64,000 nt of DNA from Bacteroides sp. M10 (lineage in GTDB: Bacteria > Bacteroidota > Bacteroidia > Bacteroidales > Bacteroidaceae): positions 2,376,501-2,440,500 of the forward strand of contig NZ_CP060488.1 of NCBI RefSeq assembly GCF_014334015.1, read 5' to 3'. A model generated the notes under the pieces. It saw only the letters and a list, made by a program, of their open reading frames with translations, ran no database searches and was not told where the DNA came from. Of the stretch, positions 47,874-55,222 are shown one piece after another (the stretch's first letter is position 1; every line of letters begins with the position of its first letter). The translations under genes and the position numbers were made by a program.

Positions 47874-48554
47874 CTAGTCCTGCTTTCCGGCCTTAAATCG
47901 TACGATAGAAAGCCACGAGAAAGAAGCTGTCAACAAAGTATAAACCACTAAATAAGGGAGGAACTTGTTATATGCTTCCGGTGTGGGCGACAGAAAGAAG
48001 ATTCGGAGTAATAATACTGCGATAATGAGATTCAGAATACGACGTTTCCATGCCGGTTCGAGGCAGATCCATGCCACAAGCAGGTAGCCGGAAATCCCGG
48101 CAAGATACCACGTTAAAGCGGTGAGCAATATGTGGTTCTTCAGTTCATGGGCAAGTATTCCGTTCAGGTATACTTCCATCAACAGAAAATTGGAAGCGAA
48201 GCAGACAAATAGCAACACTAATCCCGAAAGTAGCATATTACCTGTCATCTTCAATTCCGGATAAGGCAGATGGAGAGTCAGTTTCAGGCATTTGCGCTGC
48301 ATTTCGGGAACAAACTGCACAATAGCCATCAAAATTCCCGCAATCAGAGGGATATATTGCAACATATCAATGAAGATGACATCTCGTTGCAGCATCACTT
48401 CCCACACATGAGCAGCCCCTTTCATTTCTACCACCCGGTTGATGCGGAGCATACAGTAGCCTGTAAAACCAAGTGTGGCGAGCACGGCAAGTAGAAAATA
48501 CCACCGTGTCTTTATCCATTCTTTATAAAATATAGCGTACATTGTTTTTATCAA
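47874..48554 (-). CDS. ABC-2 type membrane permease
   Basis: 226 residues, six predicted membrane helices with the cytoplasmic N-terminus typical of ABC-2 permeases (MYAIFYKEWIKTRWYFLLAVLATLGFTGY). It is 12 bases from the ATPase gene upstream. The small size suggests that it dimerises, or pairs with DUF4857, to form the exporter channel. Substrate unknown. Confidence 0.78.
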   Translation of the reverse strand: MIKTMYAIFYKEWIKTRWYFLLAVLATLGFTGYCMLRINRVVEMKGAAHVWEVMLQRDVIFIDMLQYIPLIAGILMAIVQFVPEMQRKCLKLTLHLPYPELKMTGNMLLSGLVLLFVCFASNFLLMEVYLNGILAHELKNHILLTALTWYLAGISGYLLVAWICLEPAWKRRILNLIIAVLLLRIFFLSPTPEAYNKFLPYLVVYTLLTASFSWLSIVRFKAGKQD

Positions 48555-48566
48555 TTATCAACGATT

Positions 48567-49454
48567 CTAGTATTTGCCTGTCAGGCCGATAAATGCATCT
48601 TCCAGATTCACCTGTTCACTATGAAAATTAGTGTAGGGTACTGACATGGATTTCAGTTTTGCTTCTGTTTCTGCCGGTTGAAGGAAGGAGAAAGTCTCCA
48701 ACTGGTTCCGCATGACAGAAGGATGATAGAAATCATCGGATGCGGGAAGTTCGTAGCCTTCAGGAATAGTGAAGGTGTAGCGACGTCCTTTTTCTAATAG
48801 TTCGGCGATTGGTTTCTGAATCAGTATCTTTCCGTAGTCCATGATGATGCAGTCGTCAACAAGCCGTTCCATGTCCTGAATGATATGCGAGGTCAGAAAG
48901 ACGGTTTTTCCTTCTGAACGGGCATAGTCGCGGAGGTAGTCGACAAACAGGCGACGATAGCCGGGATCGAGTCCGAGAGAGAAATCATCCAGTACGAGAA
49001 GTTCCGGGTTCTGTGCGAGAATCAGTCCGAGGGCTACTTGTGAACGTTGTCCGCAGGACATGCGCGAGATACGTTGACCGGTGGCTACTTTCAATTTATT
49101 CATCAGTTCGTAGTAGGCTTCCTTTTTCCATTGACCGGGGTAGAAAACTGCGTAGAATTTCTCTATCTCGGTGATGGTCATGAATTGGTATTGCACATGA
49201 CCTTCGATGAGCAGTCCGATATTACGACGCAGAGCCGGTGCCATTGTCTGTATCTCCTGTCCGAAGATGCGACATTCTCCCGAACGGGGTTTCAGATAAC
49301 CGCTCAAGATATTGATAGTGGTGGTCTTGCCCGTACCGTTCTTTCCCAACAGTCCCAGGATGCGTCCTTTGGGTACTGTGAAGCTAAGATTTTCGTAAAT
49401 CAACCGTTTGCCGTAATAGTGCGTCAGGTTGTTACATTCGATAATATGTTCCAT
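48567..49454 (-). CDS. ABC transporter ATP-binding subunit
   Basis: 295 residues. Walker A GKNGTGKT (37-44), signature-like SCGQRSQ (133-139, a variant of LSGGQ), Walker B LLVLDD (152-157) and switch His190 are present. Two deviations stand out: the residue after the Walker B aspartate, normally the catalytic Glu, is Asp157 (LDDFSLGLD), and the signature lacks the second Gly. The C-terminal about 80 residues form an extra domain common in ABC-2 exporters. It is co-transcribed with the permease (12-base gap). Confidence 0.88.
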   Translation of the reverse strand: MEHIIECNNLTHYYGKRLIYENLSFTVPKGRILGLLGKNGTGKTTTINILSGYLKPRSGECRIFGQEIQTMAPALRRNIGLLIEGHVQYQFMTITEIEKFYAVFYPGQWKKEAYYELMNKLKVATGQRISRMSCGQRSQVALGLILAQNPELLVLDDFSLGLDPGYRRLFVDYLRDYARSEGKTVFLTSHIIQDMERLVDDCIIMDYGKILIQKPIAELLEKGRRYTFTIPEGYELPASDDFYHPSVMRNQLETFSFLQPAETEAKLKSMSVPYTNFHSEQVNLEDAFIGLTGKY

Positions 49455-49476
49455 TTGATTTTATCTGTTATTCTAT

Positions 49477-50043
49477 TCAAAAGAAGAAAAGGAAAAGAAT
49501 GGGAATCAAGATTCCGACAATTAGTTCGATTCCTCCTCTGCCGATAATACCCTTATTTCCTTTCAGCATGATGATGCCGGAGAGAGTAATGATAATAAGA
49601 GCGATAGCGAAAATATCAGCAAAGTAAGTCCACCATTGTCCCGGGTTGTAATGTAAGCGGGACATTGCTCCGATAAGCGGACGGTGGGTGACGGATTCAT
49701 ATACCGCTTCCCCTGTCTTCACATCTACCAGGAGGTTGGAGCCGCCTTTCAGGAATACTTTCATTACGTCCGTTTTCGGGAAGTAATGTTTGGTATAGTT
49801 GCCGCTTTCTCCTAATGGTTCCAGGAGGGTGAGCACTTTCTCCTTATTCATTCCTGCTTTATCCGGTAGCTTTTCTGCTATCTTATACTCTTTCCGTGTG
49901 ATGGAGAAGTTCGGGTTAATCGTGTCACGGTGATTCATTACAATTCCGGAAATGGCATATATCAATACCATTCCGGAAAAGAAAAATGATAGGTCACGGT
50001 GTATGAGTCGACTCCACTTACGGATGTTACTACTCCACTTCAT
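49477..50043 (-). CDS. PepSY-associated transmembrane protein
   Basis: 188 residues. N-terminal RKWSRLIHRDLSFFFSGMVLIYAISGIVMNH is the PepSY_TM first-helix signature. A small extracytoplasmic PepSY-like region (about 48-125) follows, then two C-terminal helices (about 138-160 and 168-188). Short PepSY proteins of this kind are frequent in Bacteroidetes iron and haem uptake loci and in reductase-type complexes. The start overlaps the preceding OB-fold lipoprotein gene by 14 bases, so the two are translationally linked. Confidence 0.8.
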   Translation of the reverse strand: MKWSSNIRKWSRLIHRDLSFFFSGMVLIYAISGIVMNHRDTINPNFSITRKEYKIAEKLPDKAGMNKEKVLTLLEPLGESGNYTKHYFPKTDVMKVFLKGGSNLLVDVKTGEAVYESVTHRPLIGAMSRLHYNPGQWWTYFADIFAIALIIITLSGIIMLKGNKGIIGRGGIELIVGILIPILFLFFF

Positions 50044-50617
50044 ACGAGTTAGCTTCCATGAAATAGAAAGATAAATACTCTTTTCCTGTTTCTGCCTTGC
50101 GGTCGGCTATTTTGGCACGGAAATCTGCAATGCGGGCTTCGGGACTGTTGGCTGTTTCGCCACGTGCTTTCTTTTCAGAGTCGCATCCGGCTTCACCGGT
50201 TCCGTGTTTCTCGGCAGCCTGTGCTTTGAGTTGTGCTTCCCAGTTCTGGAGGTAGGCTTCGTCAATGCGTTGTTCTTTCAGTGTTCCGGTAACACGAACG
50301 ATAGAGTTTACACATTTAGGATCGAATGCTCCCAAGGTTCCTGCTTCTACACGGATCACTTGGGTATCGTCGCTACCCATCAGGAAGATTTTCTTTGCTC
50401 CATGTTTGCAGGTGTGTGTGCAGACGCCTTCAATGGTTACTTCTTGTCCTGCAAGGCTTTCGGCATTGGCAAGGAGAGAGTCGATTTCCAAAGCGGAAGA
50501 TGCAGACTGTTCTGTAGTTGCTTCTGATGCGCTTTTCTGTTGTTTGTTACCACATGAAGTTCCGATAAAAGTCATTGCCACGATGGCAATTGCGATTGTT
50601 AGCTTTTTTGTTTTCAT
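50030..50617 (-). CDS. OB-fold lipoprotein with Cys/His cluster
   Basis: 195 residues; lipobox GTSC (Cys22). Residues about 50-118 fit an OB-fold of the tRNA_anti-like or YgdR type (LAGQEVTIEGVC; KKIFLMGSDDTQVIRVEAG; VNSIVRVTGTLKEQRIDEAYL). CTHTCKH (66-72) offers two Cys and two His in seven residues, with further Cys near 104 and 144, suggesting metal or haem binding; this is inference. The C-terminal region is charged and helical. It starts the PepSY/ABC run and lies directly after repeat array C. Confidence 0.7.
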   Translation of the reverse strand: MKTKKLTIAIAIVAMTFIGTSCGNKQQKSASEATTEQSASSALEIDSLLANAESLAGQEVTIEGVCTHTCKHGAKKIFLMGSDDTQVIRVEAGTLGAFDPKCVNSIVRVTGTLKEQRIDEAYLQNWEAQLKAQAAEKHGTGEAGCDSEKKARGETANSPEARIADFRAKIADRKAETGKEYLSFYFMEANSYEVE

Positions 50618-50680
50618 TGTTCTTGCTTCGTTTTTATATAGTTTGTAATCTGTTTATCGTTTGTTTATAGCTTATCATAG

Positions 50681-50697
50681 CTCGCCTTACGGGCGAG
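50681..50697. repeat. Short hairpin CTCGCC-GGCGAG
   Basis: CTCGCC (50681-50686) and GGCGAG (50692-50697) form a compact G+C-rich hairpin upstream of the OB-fold gene, adjacent to array C. It might belong to its 5' leader. Confidence 0.4.
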
Positions 50698-50714
50698 GAG
50701 TCTTAACCTTACTT

Positions 50715-50822
50715 GAGACTTTGAGTTTCATGCCGGGAAACTGTTGTTTCCTCACCGAGAAACTGTTGTTTCCCCGTAGGGGAACTAAAGGTTTCCCGGT
50801 GTGAAACAAATGTTAGCCCTTT
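50715..50822. repeat. 22-bp-period array C (GAAACTGTTGTTTCC words)
   Basis: GAGACT, GAAACT, GAAACT, GGAACT and GAAACA start at 50715, 50737, 50759, 50781 and 50803, exactly 22 bp apart. Each of the middle units is a dyad of the form GAAAC-n-GTTTCC. The last unit touches the stop codon of the FISUMP lipoprotein gene. The array lies between that stop and the OB-fold lipoprotein start, both on the minus strand. Confidence 0.8.
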
Positions 50823-52446
50823 AGTTGCCGGCTTGATCCCTTACGCAACGAACTTGCATACCGGCTTTAATGCTGACATAAGATAATGATAATCTGCCTT
50901 CCGGATACTTGGTTGCATTGATTGTACTCATTAATCCAAAGAACTGTATATTGGTAAGTACTCCGCTAGTGCTATTGTATATAGGTTTGTAGGCAGTCGA
51001 AGTCATATAATAATTCATTGCCGGTTTTCCATGCCATGCAGCTTGAATATTGGCATCATCCGCTATCGCAGTTTTTTGATAACTGCCGGCACCAGTAAGA
51101 CTTGTTGCCATACGAACACCAGAGAATTGGTAATTGAATTCTGCATCATTCAGTGCTGATATTTTGGCGCCATCATAAGTTGCATCATAAAAAAGAGCTT
51201 TATCACCATCAGCCGGTACTTTGCCATCGACATCATTTGTAGTCTTTCCTACCAGATTAAAGTACTCCAGACGTGTCGGTATGTGCCATCCTTTCGGGCA
51301 GATTCCTTGTGCTCCTTCAAAGGAGGTCAGATTACTTTCTGTGATTTCCTTACCACCCAGTGCAGCTTGGAAATCATATAGATAACCTAATTCTTTTATG
51401 GCACTTTCTTTGGTTGTAGCTACGGTTGCACCGTCGGCTGTAATTTCATACGGATACCAAACATGGCTATCAGCAGTTGGATCGGTAGACGGTGTCAGTC
51501 CTTTCGGTAAGTAAATAAGTGGTTCAGCCATCCATGTCGTACCGTTTGAGAGAGTTACAGTCTTATATTTCACATTGTCATACAGGAAATAGTTCTGATC
51601 GAGATGTTCCTCGAAAGAAATCTCATTATCAGCTCCGATTTCGCCCTCATCTGTCCAATTTTCAATGTCACCACTAAGTTTGACTTCTATATCGTCAGGT
51701 AACACGCGAATGTTCACACTGTATTGTCCTCCTTGTGCCAAAGTGGTAGACGTGAGCTTCTGTGACAAGGTTTTGCCGTCAGATGTGGCTACTTCAAGCG
51801 TCAAGGCTACTGTTTGGGGAACGATAATAGCGCGGTATGTCTCATTGGCTTTAATGGCTTGTGCAACAATGCTTGTAGCAGAGGCGTTTGCATCAGCAGT
51901 CACTGTGAGAGCACTCAAATCAAGAGTTGCAGTCGGGATAGAACCTTTCAATGCAATGGACGAGATGTTAGCTTCTACTTCCTTTGTTACATTAATTACT
52001 AATTTAGTAAACATGTGTTTGAAGTTCATGCTTATAACGTTGGTAGTCGGAAGTACATCCGATTTCTTTGCTGCCATAAAATCTGATGCTCCGTATCCGG
52101 TAGTCTGATCGGTTTCTACAGTAAATGAAGCCGGAGTATTGCCCTCTTTATAGGGATAATAGGCTACTATTTGCGATTTGTCATTTCCTTCCGGGTACCA
52201 GAGTAAATCACCTGCAAATATTCCGTTACTATATGTCATCTGCTTATTCTCTGCATATACGAAGTCACCGTTTTGGGTGATTGTAACACCGATTTTATCT
52301 CCGGTCTCAAAGTTAACTTCCGTAGCACGTGTAATAATAGGAGAGATAGTAATGCGACTGTTTGCAGGAGTCGTAGCTTCGTTCTCCTCTTGTTGGCAAG
52401 ATACCAAAAGTGCTGCTGCGAAGATAAATGTCAAACTCTTTTTCAT
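50821..52446 (-). CDS. Fimbrillin-like lipoprotein with FISUMP C-terminal domain
   Basis: The ATG at 52446 gives MKKSLTFIFAAALLVSC, a lipoprotein signal with Cys17; 541 residues. Residues about 25-265 are fimbrillin/Mfa-like (RITISPIITRATEVNFETGDKIGV; GDLLWYPEG...IVAYYPY; QGGQYSVNIRV). About 290-541 matches the Fibrobacter major paralogous (FISUMP) domain (TLSNGTTWMAEPLIYLPKG; GICPKGWHIPTRLEYFNLVG; MQVRCVRD end). Fimbrillin-like proteins form surface fibres or tips; FISUMP domains are surface modules of unknown ligand. It is the distal gene of the TonB-receptor run. Confidence 0.8.
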   Translation of the reverse strand: MKKSLTFIFAAALLVSCQQEENEATTPANSRITISPIITRATEVNFETGDKIGVTITQNGDFVYAENKQMTYSNGIFAGDLLWYPEGNDKSQIVAYYPYKEGNTPASFTVETDQTTGYGASDFMAAKKSDVLPTTNVISMNFKHMFTKLVINVTKEVEANISSIALKGSIPTATLDLSALTVTADANASATSIVAQAIKANETYRAIIVPQTVALTLEVATSDGKTLSQKLTSTTLAQGGQYSVNIRVLPDDIEVKLSGDIENWTDEGEIGADNEISFEEHLDQNYFLYDNVKYKTVTLSNGTTWMAEPLIYLPKGLTPSTDPTADSHVWYPYEITADGATVATTKESAIKELGYLYDFQAALGGKEITESNLTSFEGAQGICPKGWHIPTRLEYFNLVGKTTNDVDGKVPADGDKALFYDATYDGAKISALNDAEFNYQFSGVRMATSLTGAGSYQKTAIADDANIQAAWHGKPAMNYYMTSTAYKPIYNSTSGVLTNIQFFGLMSTINATKYPEGRLSLSYVSIKAGMQVRCVRDQAGN

Positions 52447-52481
52447 TGCTTCATAATTTAGTTTATATATATTCATTGTTA

Positions 52482-53984
52482 TCAAAAAGTATATCCTAAT
52501 TTGACAGTCTCATTCCAACGGTTCGAACCATCTATATATTGCAGGTTGAAACCGTGCGTATAACTGCCCTGTACTTCCGCATAAATTCTATAGTTGAAAT
52601 GATAGCGCAATCCGAGATGAAATGTCGCTTGTGGGGCAGTTGCATATTCATTTTTCAGATGGTAATAATCAGTCAGTCGATGAGGCGGATCACCCGGTTC
52701 CGTATCTGTTGCCGTAGCCCTGTTTTTCTCGGTAAAGTTTCCTATGGCAAAGGATGCAGCCGCTTTCAGGTCGAGTTTCCCCAGATGAAATACACCGGAG
52801 ATATAAGTCTGGCTACAAATCATCTTTTCCGAAGCCACATAAGGATACATCTGTGTGGTCAGTCGTCTGAATGTTGATATATTCGTTCCCAGGCGAAGTT
52901 CCGTGCGGGGACTAATCCATTCATATTCGGGATGGACGGAGAAAACATCCTGCTCAGAAATACGATTGAAACCGTGTACGTGAGTGGTCGTTATCCCGTT
53001 TACCGTTTCTTTGGTTATCACATTCTCGTTGTTGACCAGATGTGACCATTGCAGGTTCAGTCGCAGAAAATGCTCTATCTTTCCCTGTTTGAAATGATAA
53101 CTCAAATGAGAAGTAATCCGGTGGGTTGGAAATTTAAACCAGATAGCATCTCTTTCACCGGCAGAACCAGAAGAATACGTGTATTCAACATCTCCGTAAA
53201 ATCCTTTCCATTGAAACTGCAAAGCTCCCCCGTTCGACAATTCTTTGAGGGGGAAACCGTTGACGCCCGATTCACTAAGATGGATTCCACTCCCGTCCCA
53301 TGCCTCGTAAGCTCCATACATAAGTCCTTTATCGAGAAAAGCATTGTAAGAGTTTTCGGCTGTACCGATGACTTCTGCTTTCACTGATTCGCTATTTTTA
53401 CCGAGAATATAGGAAAAGCCGATCGCCATATCTCCCGAATGATACATGACGCTGGGGGCTACTTTCAAATCCAGTCGGTAATTGGTATGCCGCAAGTCTT
53501 TTCGTTTGGAATAGTTGGAAGCGGCAAAGTCAATCTTTCCTCCTAATCGCCAGTTGGGTGAAATATCAGTTGCAATACCACCCATAAAAGCGTAGGTTTG
53601 CAAGTCTTTGCGTCCGGGCGTGAACTCCAGGAGGTCTACGGGATAAAATCCCGGGTGGATGAACATCGAACCGCTCATATCCTTGCCTGAAGTATGGTCG
53701 AAGGAGAATGAACCTGTCAGTGAATAACCTTTCAGATGAGTGATGGACTTTGCTACCGCTCCGGCACTCCATGCTTCTTTTGCTTCGTAATAGTTGCGGA
53801 AATCACCGTGGTTATTCTTTCCGTACAGTTCGGCATAGGAAGCAGAAATACTGTCCATCATGATACCGGTGACATTTGCCCCGGCATTCCAGGAGTTACG
53901 CCGTTCGATGATGTCATAAGTCTGCGCCGAAACTCCGGACGTCAGACATAGGATCCAAAGACCTGTTATATATATTTTCTTCAT
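52482..53984 (-). CDS. DUF6850-type outer-membrane beta-barrel protein
   Basis: 500 residues from the ATG at 53984 (signal peptide to VSAQ); an ATG at 53993 would overlap the previous gene's stop. The mature protein consists of alternating amphipathic strands (SVHPEYEWISPRTELRLGTNIS; FHLGLRYHFNYRIYAEVQGSYTHGF) and ends in VKLGYTF, the aromatic terminus of outer-membrane barrels. It resembles DUF6850 proteins, found beside DUF4876 lipoproteins and TonB receptors. Its role is unknown; it may be an accessory pore or receptor. Confidence 0.72.
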   Translation of the reverse strand: MKKIYITGLWILCLTSGVSAQTYDIIERRNSWNAGANVTGIMMDSISASYAELYGKNNHGDFRNYYEAKEAWSAGAVAKSITHLKGYSLTGSFSFDHTSGKDMSGSMFIHPGFYPVDLLEFTPGRKDLQTYAFMGGIATDISPNWRLGGKIDFAASNYSKRKDLRHTNYRLDLKVAPSVMYHSGDMAIGFSYILGKNSESVKAEVIGTAENSYNAFLDKGLMYGAYEAWDGSGIHLSESGVNGFPLKELSNGGALQFQWKGFYGDVEYTYSSGSAGERDAIWFKFPTHRITSHLSYHFKQGKIEHFLRLNLQWSHLVNNENVITKETVNGITTTHVHGFNRISEQDVFSVHPEYEWISPRTELRLGTNISTFRRLTTQMYPYVASEKMICSQTYISGVFHLGKLDLKAAASFAIGNFTEKNRATATDTEPGDPPHRLTDYYHLKNEYATAPQATFHLGLRYHFNYRIYAEVQGSYTHGFNLQYIDGSNRWNETVKLGYTF

Positions 53985-53985
53985 C

Positions 53986-55218
53986 TCACTCATGCAAAGA
54001 TTGTTTTTCCCGTTCATAAAAATCGGTAGAAGAGTTGTTTGTATCTACCAGTACTTCGTAACCCGCTTCCTGTGTCGCTTCTTCATCCACATGACGGTAT
54101 AAACTGCGTCCGTTGTATGTGGCACTTTGAGTGACATATCCCGCATCGATGGATGGAGAAATACGCTTTTTATTGTTGGAGGAACCGCCATAATATACTT
54201 CCGTGCCATCAATCACCCAGTCAAGTGGTACCGCTATCACCTGATCCGTAGTGCTTCCTGGTTTTTGTATGATGCTTCCCTCTTTAAGGACGAAGTCCTG
54301 TATCGTGGTATCCTTGGCTTTAAAAATAACCGCGGCAGGAGAAAATATCGAGAATGAATAGGCGTTCGCCTGTCCTATCTTCCGTACAACGTTCAGGTAA
54401 TGATCCGGTGTGATCTGGTCGCCCGGAGCCGGATGATACTGTGTGTTCGGGAAATAAACATTATTATAGCATACAAAATATCCGGGTTTGTTCAGGTTGA
54501 CAGATTGCGGATATTGTGCCGCATGGTCAACCGCTCCGTTGATGGCAATCACTGCATCTTCTCCCGGCTGAAGCGGGAACGTTTTACCGGTACCGCCAAA
54601 TTGCCAGATGCACTGAACGATGGGAGCGAAGTCCTTGAAGATGGTTGCTCCGGTTGCTTCATCCTGTGTCACCCATACATTAGTGGCTTGTGAATTGTAA
54701 GGGTCGAGTGCTCCGAAGCATAAACTATCCAGATATTGCACTTCCGAGTCGTTATTATGCAGGATAATGTACTTGTCGGACTGATAATTTCCTTCCAGCG
54801 GTAACTTTGTGCATCCTCCGCAGTAAATCTCTTTAATAATGATCGTCCCGGCCTTGGAATGAATGAGCGGGAGATTAAGAGACATGTCTCCGCTGGTAAG
54901 TTTGACATTATCAGCTAATCCGTTGAAAATATCCTTTCCGTCTTTGTCGCTGACTTGTACGCGGTATATGCCTTTGGTCAAAGAGAATTGTGCGACTCCA
55001 TTCTTGTCGGTTTTAGCCTTGTAAGAATTCCCACGGTCGACATCTTCAATCTTTACGGTCACTCCTTCCCGGAGATGATCCGTGTATCCGTCCGGATATA
55101 CGGCAGTAACCTGCAGGCTGTGCAATTGGTTGTCATACGGATTCTCTTTATCGATATCCGTGCATCCTGCAAAGATGCCGGTCACTGTTAGTAATAATAT
55201 GTAGATGGATTGCTTCAT
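53986..55218 (-). CDS. DUF4876 lipoprotein
   Basis: 410 residues; lipobox FAGC (Cys19). An N-terminal carboxypeptidase-regulatory/Ig-like region (about 30-120: HLREGVTVKIEDVDRGNSYKAKTDKNGVAQFSL) is followed by the DUF4876 body (GTIIIKEIYCGGCTKLPLEGNYQSDKYIILHNNDSEVQYLDSLCF). The CGGC pair could form a disulphide or bind metal. It starts 4 bases after the TonB receptor stop, so it is likely a surface partner of that receptor, analogous to SusD for SusC. Confidence 0.8.
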   Translation of the reverse strand: MKQSIYILLLTVTGIFAGCTDIDKENPYDNQLHSLQVTAVYPDGYTDHLREGVTVKIEDVDRGNSYKAKTDKNGVAQFSLTKGIYRVQVSDKDGKDIFNGLADNVKLTSGDMSLNLPLIHSKAGTIIIKEIYCGGCTKLPLEGNYQSDKYIILHNNDSEVQYLDSLCFGALDPYNSQATNVWVTQDEATGATIFKDFAPIVQCIWQFGGTGKTFPLQPGEDAVIAINGAVDHAAQYPQSVNLNKPGYFVCYNNVYFPNTQYHPAPGDQITPDHYLNVVRKIGQANAYSFSIFSPAAVIFKAKDTTIQDFVLKEGSIIQKPGSTTDQVIAVPLDWVIDGTEVYYGGSSNNKKRISPSIDAGYVTQSATYNGRSLYRHVDEEATQEAGYEVLVDTNNSSTDFYEREKQSLHE

Positions 55219-55222
55219 ATAG

